This document shows, in pieces, positions 1 to 5,609 of a DNA stretch of 19,166 nucleotides (the first letter of the stretch is position 1; each line of letters starts with the position of its first letter). The stretch comes from Patescibacteria group bacterium (lineage in GTDB: Bacteria > Patescibacteriota > Minisyncoccia > Minisyncoccales > Minisyncoccaceae), in the NCBI GenBank assembly GCA_030156465.1, contig JASGMO010000006.1, forward strand, positions 1 through 19,166. Direction: 5' to 3'. The notes below the pieces were generated by a model. It had not been told where the DNA came from, ran no database searches, and saw nothing but the letters and a program-made list of their open reading frames with translations. The translations under genes were made by a program, and so were the position numbers.

Positions 1-65
1 GTCCTGATGATCTTTTGTACCGCAAAAAGGGAAGGACTAAAGGCATAACAAGCCTCTCGCAACAA
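1..65 (+). other. 3' part of an unidentified transcript, possibly a non-coding RNA
   Basis: I see no convincing ORF here. The stretch precedes a strong intrinsic terminator and has local pairing potential: GTCCT (1-5) with AGGAC (32-36), CTTTTG with CAAAAG inside it, and AGGC/GCCT around 41-55. That suggests the tail of a structured RNA or a 3' UTR whose body lies left of the window. Since two terminated small-RNA candidates follow immediately, it could be a further member of the same array, but the AAGGAGGTGAT motif is not in the visible part. I could not match it to SRP RNA, tmRNA or RNase P RNA. Confidence 0.3.
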
Positions 66-115
66 ACACCGATCATAATAAATACCCGCTACTTATGATT
101 CGGTGTATTTTTTTT
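66..115 (+). terminator. Intrinsic terminator of the left-edge transcript
   Basis: ACACCGA (66-72) pairs with TCGGTGT (100-106). The stem continues as TCATAA/TTATGA past a small bulge around a 14-nt loop, and a run of eight T follows (108-115). The next promoter begins at once, so transcripts are tightly separated. Confidence 0.85.
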
Positions 116-117
116 AT

Positions 118-147
118 TTGACACAATTACTTCTTTTGTATTATCAT
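118..147 (+). promoter_or_regulatory. Sigma70-type promoter of small-RNA candidate 1
   Basis: A perfect -35 TTGACA (118-123) is followed after 18 nt by TATCAT (142-147), or after 17 nt by TTATCA. A start near 152-154 is expected. The -35 lies directly behind the preceding terminator T-tract. Confidence 0.75.
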
Positions 148-151
148 CAAA

Positions 152-344
152 GAAGTCCTTAGCTTCTTATGAGGAACGAGAAGTAAGGGATGTGGTTCTT
201 AAAAGGAGGTGATATTTAAGAAAAGTAAATTATTCGTGTTCTCTCTATGTTGTCATAGTGTTTTCTCCTCTGTCTATAACAAGCGTACAACGTAACAGAA
301 TATTAATATTAATATAATACTGTCTATGTGCGCTTCTTTTTTTT
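152..344 (+). ncRNA. Small-RNA candidate 1 with 11-nt anti-SD-complementary motif
   Basis: This independently promoted and terminated transcript is about 190 nt long with no credible ORF. Visible elements in order: a 5' hairpin GAAG/CTTC (152-166); GAGGA (171-175) able to pair with TCCTC (266-270); GAGAA (178-182) able to pair with TTCTC (239-243); an 8-bp hairpin TTCTTAAA/TTTAAGAA (196-203/215-222) that presents AGGAGGTGATA in its loop; a perfect hairpin CTATG-TTGT-CATAG (245-258); and the terminator. AAGGAGGTGAT (203-213) is complementary to the conserved bacterial 16S 3' end (ATCACCTCCTT). Tiny ORFs (169-186, 5 codons; 190-219, 9 codons) are present, so a leader-peptide role is not excluded. 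No known Rfam family was recognised. Confidence 0.6.
281..344 (+). terminator. Intrinsic terminator of small-RNA candidate 1
   Basis: AAGCGTAC (281-288) pairs with GTGCGCTT (328-335) with one G-U pair. The intervening stretch is very AT-rich and partly self-complementary. Eight T follow at 337-344. Confidence 0.8.
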
Positions 345-348
345 GGCA

Positions 349-377
349 TTGACAAAAGATGCATAATATTCTACAAT
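349..377 (+). promoter_or_regulatory. Sigma70-type promoter of small-RNA candidate 2
   Basis: TTGACA (349-354), a 17-nt spacer and TACAAT (372-377) form a near-consensus promoter five bases after the terminator T-run of candidate 1. The start is expected near 384. Confidence 0.85.
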
Positions 378-383
378 TTCATT

Positions 384-549
384 GTTCTAGAATCCTAATA
401 GAGTTTCTAGGACGGTATGGCAAGTTAAAATTAAGGAGGTGATTTGCAAAAATATATAAGTTGCGATTTTCTCGCTACAATCCTCTATATACGGCAACTT
501 AGAGTATGAGATATTCAATAAATGAATATATATCTTATGCTCTTTTTTT
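384..549 (+). ncRNA. Small-RNA candidate 2 with 11-nt anti-SD-complementary motif
   Basis: This second transcript of about 165 nt has the same layout as candidate 1. It has a 5' hairpin CTAGAA/TTCTAG (387-392/405-410), then AAGGAGGTGAT (433-443) between GCAAGT and ATTTGC, which can pair weakly. A 7-bp hairpin AAGTTGC/GCAACTT (458-464/494-500) follows, with a TCCTCT motif (481-486) in its loop, then an intrinsic terminator. TCCTCT also occurs downstream of the motif in candidate 1 (266-271) and could pair with GGAGG in either RNA. Outside these elements the two RNAs differ in sequence, so covariation rather than recent duplication is suggested. A three-codon ORF (417-428) ends 4 nt before the motif. 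Open frames after the motif lack a suitably spaced ATG. Confidence 0.6.
501..549 (+). terminator. Intrinsic terminator of small-RNA candidate 2
   Basis: AGAG-T-ATGAGATAT with TCA pairs with TGA-ATATATATCTTATGCTCT, allowing G-U pairs, around an ATAAA loop. Seven T follow at 543-549. It separates the RNA from dnaX. Confidence 0.85.
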
Positions 550-556
550 ATTTCAT

Positions 557-585
557 TTGATTTTTAATTAAAAAAGTCATACAAT
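557..585 (+). promoter_or_regulatory. dnaX promoter predicting a leaderless mRNA
   Basis: TTGATT (557-562), 17 nt, then TACAAT (580-585). The -10 box ends six bases before the dnaX ATG at 592, so transcription should begin at or next to the A of the start codon. There is no SD sequence. Confidence 0.65.
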
Positions 586-591
586 TATCAT

Positions 592-1689
592 ATGACAAAC
601 TTAGTACTTTATAGAAAATACAGACCATATAGTTTTAAGGATTTTGTAGGTCAAGAACATGTAATTAAAACTATCACCAATGAAATATCTTCAGGAAATA
701 TATCTCACGCCTATTTATTCTCTGGACACAGAGGAACAGGTAAAACTACTCTAGCAAGGCTTTTTGCCAAAGCAATAAATTGTCAAAACCTTAAAGGATC
801 AGAGCCATGCAATAAGTGCTCTTCTTGTGTAGAGATAAACGAAGGCAAGGCAGTTGATATTATAGAAATAGATGCTGCTTCAAATAGAGGCATTGATGAA
901 ATAAGGAGCATTAGAGAAAGTATTAAGTTTGCTCCTAATTTCTTAAAATACAAAGTTTTAATACTAGATGAAGCTCATCAATTATCAAAAGATGCTGCCA
1001 ATGCACTTTTAAAGATATTGGAGGAGCCACCAGCGTTTGCAGTTTTCATACTAGCAACCACTGAGGCGCACAAAATGATACCGACCATTGCTTCAAGGTG
1101 TCAAAGGTTTGATTTCTACAAACTATCATATGATGAAGTTATTAAAAAACTATCTACCATATGTAAAAAGGAAGGGATAGAGATAGAAGATGGGGCGCTA
1201 AGGATAATAGCTTCAGCATCAGAGGGCTCAATGAGAGACGCAGAGGGAATACTTAATCAAGTATTAAGCTTTTTGCCGGGAGTGAAAGTTAAAGAAGAAG
1301 ATGTGCAGGTTCTTTTGGGGATAGTTAAAACAGATATTATTACTGAATTAACAGAGCACTTAATTAAGAAAGACAAGGCAGGGGCATTGAAGTTTGTTGG
1401 TGAACAAATTGAAAAGGGAATTGACTTGCCAGAGTTTACAAAAACACTAATTGAATACTTAAGAAAGTTGATTATTTTGAAAATTGATGCTAATTTAATA
1501 GGGTCAATAATGCCTGGAGAAGCAAAAGAATCAATCGCTAAGGCAAAACAACAGTCAGAAAGTTTTGACGAGGGAACATTAAAAAGAACTATTGAACTTC
1601 TTTTAGAAGCTGAGAACAAGAGTAAGTATGCATCAATACAGCAACTTCCTTTAGAGCTAGCAATAATTGAGTCAATAGGGATAGATTAA
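592..1689 (+). CDS. dnaX: DNA polymerase III gamma/tau subunit (clamp-loader ATPase)
   Basis: This is the clamp-loader AAA+ ATPase that opens the beta sliding clamp during chromosome replication. The 365-aa product has the RuvB-like/DnaX fold: Walker A GHRGTGKT (residues 45-52), zinc-binding cysteines C64, C73, C76 and C79, Walker B DEAH (126-129), sensor ATTEAH (156-161) and the SRC arginine-finger motif (168-170). It ends soon after the domain III collar, so it is gamma-like. The long tau C-terminus that binds DnaB and polymerase alpha in Escherichia coli is absent, as in many reduced genomes. No frameshift slippery site is needed. It is preceded by its own leaderless-type promoter and followed by a promoter for the next gene. 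The function is secure. Confidence 0.97.
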   Translation: MTNLVLYRKYRPYSFKDFVGQEHVIKTITNEISSGNISHAYLFSGHRGTGKTTLARLFAKAINCQNLKGSEPCNKCSSCVEINEGKAVDIIEIDAASNRGIDEIRSIRESIKFAPNFLKYKVLILDEAHQLSKDAANALLKILEEPPAFAVFILATTEAHKMIPTIASRCQRFDFYKLSYDEVIKKLSTICKKEGIEIEDGALRIIASASEGSMRDAEGILNQVLSFLPGVKVKEEDVQVLLGIVKTDIITELTEHLIKKDKAGALKFVGEQIEKGIDLPEFTKTLIEYLRKLIILKIDANLIGSIMPGEAKESIAKAKQQSESFDEGTLKRTIELLLEAENKSKYASIQQLPLELAIIESIGID

Positions 1690-1694
1690 CATTC

Positions 1695-1723
1695 TTTACA
1701 TAAACGAACCATGATGATATTAT
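1695..1723 (+). promoter_or_regulatory. Promoter of the HTH/LAGLIDADG-like gene
   Basis: TTTACA (1695-1700), 17 nt, TATTAT (1718-1723). The predicted start near 1730 leaves a leader of about 24 nt without an SD sequence. An inverted repeat (1705-1747) overlaps the spacer and the leader. Confidence 0.5.
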
Positions 1724-1747
1724 ATATTTAATAATAATCATTGTTCG
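1705..1747 (+). repeat. Imperfect inverted repeat upstream of the HTH-domain gene
   Basis: CGAACCATGAT (1705-1715) faces ATCATTGTTCG (1737-1747), an 11-bp match with one mismatch around a 21-nt AT-rich centre. No T-tract follows, so it is unlikely to be a terminator. Lying across the promoter of a gene that encodes a helix-turn-helix, it could be an autoregulatory operator. That is inference. Confidence 0.45.
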
Positions 1748-1753
1748 GTTAAT

Positions 1754-2419
1754 ATGGAAAAGAAACAGAAAGCAATTATTTTGAGAAAAAGGGGATTGTC
1801 TTATTCAGAGATATTAAGAGAAGTTCCTGTAGCTAAGTCAACCCTCTCTTTATGGTTAAGAGATGTTGGTCTTGCAAAGAAACAGCAACAAAGAATTACA
1901 AATAAAAGAATTCTTTCGGCAAGAAAGGGCGCAGAGAAAAGAAGAAATCAAAGAATTGAAATTACTAAAGAAATTAAGAACTCTTCACGAAAAGACATTA
2001 AGGAAATTAATGAAAAAGATCTTTGGTTGATAGGGATATCACTACATTGGGCAGAGGGAGCAAAAGAAAAGAATGGAAATTCTTCTGGAATAATATTCAG
2101 CAACTCAGACCTAAGAATGATTTTAATATTTATAAAATGGATAGAAAGTGTTTTTAAAATAAAAAAGTCCGAATTGGTTTACGAATTATATATCCATGAA
2201 ACAGCAAACATTAAAAATGCTCAAAATTATTGGTCTAAAAATATCTCGATTCCTCTGAACAACATAAGAACTTACTTGAAAAAAAGTAAAATAAATACTA
2301 TAAGAAAGAACAGCGATGATGATTATTATGGATTAATAAGAGTAAGGATCAAAAAAAGTACCAATCTTAATAGAATGATAGACGGATGGGTAGATGGTGT
2401 TTGCGAAAAGTTATTATAA
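1754..2419 (+). CDS. HTH protein with LAGLIDADG-like domain
   Basis: The 221-aa protein has an N-terminal resolvase-type helix-turn-helix (about residues 5-40, RKRGLSYSEI...STLSLWLR), a basic linker (about 41-80), and a C-terminal domain with WLIGISLHWAEGAK (91-104), FSNSD (115-119) and YYGLIRVRI. That pattern recalls the degenerate LAGLIDADG homing-endonuclease-like domains seen in many archaeal and CPR genomes; the family call rests on pattern recognition. Canonical acidic active-site residues are not clearly both kept, so it may be a DNA-binding regulator rather than a nuclease. It has its own promoter overlapped by an inverted repeat and stops 3 nt before tRNA-Gln. Lysine-rich and AT-rich; a mobile origin is possible but unproven. 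Confidence 0.6.
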   Translation: MEKKQKAIILRKRGLSYSEILREVPVAKSTLSLWLRDVGLAKKQQQRITNKRILSARKGAEKRRNQRIEITKEIKNSSRKDIKEINEKDLWLIGISLHWAEGAKEKNGNSSGIIFSNSDLRMILIFIKWIESVFKIKKSELVYELYIHETANIKNAQNYWSKNISIPLNNIRTYLKKSKINTIRKNSDDDYYGLIRVRIKKSTNLNRMIDGWVDGVCEKLL

Positions 2420-2422
2420 TAT

Positions 2423-2496
2423 TGTGGGATCGTCTAATGGTAGGACGACGGGTTTTGATCCCGTTAATCTAGGTTCGAGTCCTAGTCCCACAGCCA
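2423..2496 (+). tRNA. tRNA-Gln (anticodon TTG), CCA encoded
   Basis: The cloverleaf is complete. The acceptor stem is TGTGGGA/TCCCACA, the D arm GTC...GAC, and the anticodon stem ACGGG/CCCGT holds loop TTTTGAT with anticodon TTG. The T arm is CTAGG-TTCGAGT-CCTAG, the discriminator is G and a CCA tail is encoded (2494-2496). The gene starts 3 nt after an HTH-protein gene. An imperfect hairpin (2502-2519) lies between the tRNA and the terminator at 2583. Confidence 0.95.
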
Positions 2497-2582
2497 AGTT
2501 GAGCGCCTCACGAGACGCTTTGAAATTACAGAAATTATATGATTAGGATAATAAATAACTTATTAATCAATAACTACAATGG

Positions 2583-2608
2583 AAAAACCCTTTAATTTGG
2601 GTTTTTTT
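2583..2608 (+). terminator. Intrinsic terminator after tRNA-Gln
   Basis: AAAAACCC (2583-2590), an 8-nt loop, then GGGTTTTTTT (2599-2608). It ends only 15 nt before the start of the DpnI-like gene, so that gene needs a promoter overlapping the terminator. I see no clear one. Confidence 0.85.
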
Positions 2609-2622
2609 GAAAAACTATTAGC

Positions 2623-3057
2623 ATGAATAAAGAAAATAAAATAAATGGAAATCAAGGAGAGCAGGAGGTTGTAAATTTAGTGAAATGTCCAAACTGCGGA
2701 AAAAATTTAATGTTATTGCCAACAAATTATCCTTTATATGATTTGCAATGCACTGGATGTAATTTTCGCGCCCAAGTAAAAACAAATAAAACTAAGCCTA
2801 AAAATGAAATATTGGGTGCTGGCTGGGACATCATGGAAAAAGTTTTAAAGTCTGGATATATCACCCCATCATTAATAGTTAACTTCAAGTGGAAAGAAAA
2901 AGACGAAGAGAAACAAGTAATAAGATTTTATCCCTTTGTTCCCAGAGCTAATCTAAAGAAATATCAATTATCGCCAAATGCAAGAAGAGCAAATTATAAA
3001 ATGTTTAGATATGTTGGATTAAATGGATTGCCATTTTTTATACTCTTCGAAAAATAA
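2623..3057 (+). CDS. Stand-alone DpnI-like PD-(D/E)XK nuclease domain
   Basis: The 144-aa protein matches the N-terminal catalytic domain of DpnI, an endonuclease that cuts adenine-methylated GATC. It opens with a GNQGEQEV helix (9-16). A four-cysteine zinc ribbon (C22/C25, C43/C46) brackets the PD-(D/E)XK core: D40 and Q51-x-K53 are the likely catalytic residues. A conserved tail motif LSPNARRANYK follows. DpnI is about 250 aa with a C-terminal winged helix that also reads methylated DNA; that second domain is missing here and the frame ends cleanly, so this looks like a short natural version rather than a broken gene. No DNA methyltransferase is adjacent. It may act in defence against methylated DNA or in handling imported DNA. 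The start ATG has no SD; no alternative in-frame start is obvious. Confidence 0.8.
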   Translation: MNKENKINGNQGEQEVVNLVKCPNCGKNLMLLPTNYPLYDLQCTGCNFRAQVKTNKTKPKNEILGAGWDIMEKVLKSGYITPSLIVNFKWKEKDEEKQVIRFYPFVPRANLKKYQLSPNARRANYKMFRYVGLNGLPFFILFEK

Positions 3058-3097
3058 AAAAATATATACTATATTAATATATAAATAAAATTAGATT

Positions 3098-3859
3098 GTG
3101 GCAGAAAAGATAATTATTAAAAACAGATATAATTTAAATCTTGTAGCATTAATAAATAATCCTAAAAATTCAAAAAGATTAGTTTTTTTAATGCATGGCT
3201 TTGGAGCCTCTAAAGACCACCCATTAATAGAATTATCTGAAACAATATTTAATAATAATGGTTTTGCTACTGTAAGATTTGATGCAACAAAGAGCATTGG
3301 AGAAAGCGAAGGAGAAATGAAAAATGGAACACTAACAAGCTACTACGAAGACCTAGAAGACGTTATTAAATGGGCTAGCAATCAAGAATGGTACACAGAA
3401 CCATTTTATCTGGTTGGCCATAGTGCAGGAGGTTATTGTGTAGCTAATTATACTATTAAGAATAAAGATAAGGTTAAAAAATTAATTCTTTATTCTCCTT
3501 TAGTTTCTGGGGAGCTATTTAAGGAAACAGATGAAATTAGAGGAGTAATTGATGAATGGAAAGAAAAGGGAATAAGGGAGTGGGAAAGCTCAAGCAATCC
3601 AGGCATCATCAAGCAATCTAAATATGATTTTATAGAAGATATTTCTAATCATGACTTATTAAAAAATGCTAAAGATATAACATGTCCAGTTTTGCTTGTT
3701 TCATCTGAAGATGATACAGTAATTCCAATAGATCATCAGAAATTATTAGCAAAAGAAATTAAAAATAAAATCTTTACATTAATTAAAGACAGTGACCATA
3801 ATTTAAAGGGGACATCAAGTGAGATTTCAAAAATAGTTAACAATTTTATTAAAAATTAA
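3098..3859 (+). CDS. Alpha/beta hydrolase (serine esterase/peptidase-like)
   Basis: This 253-aa cytoplasmic protein has the alpha/beta-hydrolase fold. The oxyanion-hole HGFG sits at 33-36, the nucleophile elbow GHSAG at 107-111 (Ser109), a likely acid at D205 or D206 (SSEDD) and the catalytic His at H234 (DSDHN). It resembles the broad family of dienelactone-hydrolase and acylaminoacyl-peptidase-like esterases, but the substrate cannot be told from sequence. There is no signal peptide. Translation probably starts at GTG 3098; no ATG lies closer. The upstream 40 nt are almost pure AT with no SD. A small membrane-protein gene follows after 6 nt and is probably co-transcribed. Confidence 0.85.
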   Translation: MAEKIIIKNRYNLNLVALINNPKNSKRLVFLMHGFGASKDHPLIELSETIFNNNGFATVRFDATKSIGESEGEMKNGTLTSYYEDLEDVIKWASNQEWYTEPFYLVGHSAGGYCVANYTIKNKDKVKKLILYSPLVSGELFKETDEIRGVIDEWKEKGIREWESSSNPGIIKQSKYDFIEDISNHDLLKNAKDITCPVLLVSSEDDTVIPIDHQKLLAKEIKNKIFTLIKDSDHNLKGTSSEISKIVNNFIKN

Positions 3860-3865
3860 AATAAA

Positions 3866-4054
3866 ATGAAAAGAAAAATTACAGCAGAAATAATACTAAT
3901 ACTAGCAAGTGTTCTAATATTCAGAAGTACATGGACGCTTTTGGATATGAATCCAATAATGAACGAACAAAATAGCTTAATAATTTCTTTAATCTTTGGA
4001 GTTATTGTTACTATCTGGGCCCTATATTATCTTTTTGAAAAAGAAAATAAATAA
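3866..4054 (+). CDS. Small two-helix membrane protein
   Basis: The 62-aa product has two predicted transmembrane helices, about residues 5-24 and 37-57, joined by a short loop with DMNP-MNEQN, and a charged C-terminus (EKENK). I do not recognise a family. It starts 6 nt after the hydrolase stop and probably shares its transcript. It converges with the CruF-like gene, with only 5 nt between the two stop codons and no obvious hairpin. Confidence 0.65.
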   Translation: MKRKITAEIILILASVLIFRSTWTLLDMNPIMNEQNSLIISLIFGVIVTIWALYYLFEKENK

Positions 4055-4059
4055 TCTAA

Positions 4060-5103
4060 CTATTTTAACTTTTCATCAAGAACACTTTTGATCTTCTTGC
4101 TGTTTTCTATAATCAATTCCTGAGTTTTTCTAGCTCTTCTTGTTTTTAATAGGTCATCAATATATGGAATAAAGTGAAGTAAGATGTGTACTATTAAAAT
4201 AAAGATGGCAATAAGAACGAATATTGGATATTGAATATAAACACCAGAAGCAAAAAGAGCAAAAACAAAGAAAATGTGCAGAGAAGTTAGCGCCCAAAAA
4301 GACAAGGCATCAAATTTCCTTAAATAATTCTTCCTGTATCTTATCGCCACAAAGATAAAAATATTTACTAACTCCATTATAATAAAAGCAAAGACTATCC
4401 CTTTCCAAAGCTGTACTTCTGGTTGGTAAAGTAAAGTAAAGTCCAATTGAAAATTAAAATTCATTAAGTCTCTCCAATGATTAATTTGATAGGGAAGTAT
4501 GGTTATAATACCATAAACAGCTAATTGCAAACAAAGACCAATGTATGCAATAAAAGGACTAAATAACATTAATAATTTAGTCAAAATCCTCTTGGGATTC
4601 AATGTTCTGATAAATCTAATAATAAAAGAGAAGGAGATGGCAACAGCAATCCATCCCACCAAGTTTTCAAAGGGAACACCATACCATTCTTGGTCAAATG
4701 GTATTGTCCAGCTCCAAAAACCAATCCTTATGGCAACAACATCTAAAACAAGATCTGCTAGTATAACTATAAATGCATCGGTAAAAGGACGAATCTGCCA
4801 AGGGGTATTATACTGATCGCTCAAAAGCATTGCACAATATATAATAACGGCCCATCCTAATCCAATTACCAGCGGAACTCCTAATATATTAACTAAAAAA
4901 ATATCGCTATAATAATAAGTATTAGCGATATAGGTATTTCCAACTTCTAGCAATACTCCAAAAATAGCACAACTTAATAATTCAAAAATACGACCCCCAC
5001 TTTTTTTAAATATTTCTCTTAACAGCAAAAGAAGGAACAAAAAGAATCCTAGAAATTCAAATCCTCGAAATAAGAATAAAGTAATATTTGTGAATTCCAA
5101 CAT
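4060..5103 (-). CDS. Multi-pass membrane protein, carotenoid biosynthesis (CruF/DUF422-like)
   Basis: The 347-aa integral membrane protein has about eight to nine hydrophobic helices. Its N-terminal two thirds match the pattern of the CruF/DUF422 family: LGVPLVIGLGWAVIIY, then DAFIVILADLVLDVVAIRIG, then FWSW...GVPFENLVGWIAV. Family members such as bisanhydrobacterioruberin hydratase add water to carotenoid ends. No other carotenoid gene is visible, so the substrate is open and it could be a repurposed relative. The C-terminal third adds further helices and a basic tail (about 315-347). It is divergent from the thioredoxin-like gene, and a promoter ending 11 nt before the ATG predicts a leader of only a few bases. 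Confidence 0.7.
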   Translation of the reverse strand: MLEFTNITLFLFRGFEFLGFFLFLLLLLREIFKKSGGRIFELLSCAIFGVLLEVGNTYIANTYYYSDIFLVNILGVPLVIGLGWAVIIYCAMLLSDQYNTPWQIRPFTDAFIVILADLVLDVVAIRIGFWSWTIPFDQEWYGVPFENLVGWIAVAISFSFIIRFIRTLNPKRILTKLLMLFSPFIAYIGLCLQLAVYGIITILPYQINHWRDLMNFNFQLDFTLLYQPEVQLWKGIVFAFIIMELVNIFIFVAIRYRKNYLRKFDALSFWALTSLHIFFVFALFASGVYIQYPIFVLIAIFILIVHILLHFIPYIDDLLKTRRARKTQELIIENSKKIKSVLDEKLK

Positions 5104-5114
5104 ATTTTGTTAAA

Positions 5115-5143
5115 ATAATAGCAATATAAAAAATTAAAATCAA
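5115..5143 (-). promoter_or_regulatory. Promoter of the CruF-like gene
   Basis: On the minus strand TTGATT (5143-5138), a 17-nt spacer and TATTAT (5120-5115) precede the ATG at 5103 by 11 nt. It overlaps whatever drives the divergent thioredoxin-like gene. Confidence 0.55.
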
Positions 5144-5152
5144 GTAAAATAT

Positions 5153-5509
5153 ATGAACAAAAAAATATTATACATTTTGTTAGTAATAATTATCGCTTTA
5201 GTTGGGTTAATTATCTTCACGCAAGGAAAAGATAAAAGCACGAATGATAATTTTTTTAGTTGTTTAAAAAATAATGGCGTAGTTATTTATGGCACAAGTA
5301 CTTGTCCTGTTTGCAAACAATTAAGAGAAAATTTATTAACTGTTGGCAACAATATAGATTTGGTTTATGTTAATTGTGATGAAAATCCTCAAAGATGTGC
5401 TACGGAGATGAAAGACAACTATGTTCCAGAAATACAAATAAATAAAGTGGTATTTCCAGAAAGATCAATTAAGGCACTATCACAAGAAACAGGATGTAAA
5501 ATAAATTAA
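5153..5509 (+). CDS. Membrane-anchored thioredoxin-like protein
   Basis: The 118-aa protein has one N-terminal transmembrane anchor (about 5-23), then a small thioredoxin/glutaredoxin-like domain outside the membrane. The redox motif is C51-P-V-C54 in VVIYGTSTCPVCK, followed by DLVYVNCDENPQRC and VPEIQINKVVFPE, which corresponds to the cis-proline strand. It probably reduces or oxidises disulfides of exported proteins, as in short thioredoxin-like partners of VKOR/DsbB systems; no such partner is in the window. Extra cysteines C37, C75, C82 and C115 might form structural disulfides. It is divergent from the CruF-like gene, with a 49-nt AT-rich gap and no SD. Confidence 0.8.
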   Translation: MNKKILYILLVIIIALVGLIIFTQGKDKSTNDNFFSCLKNNGVVIYGTSTCPVCKQLRENLLTVGNNIDLVYVNCDENPQRCATEMKDNYVPEIQINKVVFPERSIKALSQETGCKIN

Positions 5510-5551
5510 TTAGATACTTAACAACTACACAACTTACTTTTATTTTATTAC

Positions 5552-5580
5552 TTGTCATTAATAAATTAATAATGTATATT
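5552..5580 (+). promoter_or_regulatory. Promoter of the mliC-tsaC-gpm cluster
   Basis: TTGTCA (5552-5557), 17 nt, TATATT (5575-5580). The expected start near 5587 gives an AT-only leader of about 23 nt before the ATG at 5610. Confidence 0.65.
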
Positions 5581-5609
5581 AAAGATAATAATAAACAATA
5601 AATAATAAT

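Noticed and set aside
1..60. Possible SRP RNA, which often neighbours dnaX
   Set aside because: The conserved SRP helix 8 bases (GGAAGG...AGCA) are not found in the expected arrangement, and the stretch is cut by the window edge.
444..510. A 21-codon frame starting with TTG right after the AAGGAGGTGAT motif in small RNA 2
   Set aside because: The TTG is only 4 nt from GGAGG, too close for normal initiation; the peptide has no recognisable features, and the equivalent frame in small RNA 1 would need an ATA start.
2415..2420. TATAAT just before tRNA-Gln as its promoter
   Set aside because: It ends 2 nt before the mature tRNA, which would place the start inside the tRNA, and there is no -35 at proper spacing.
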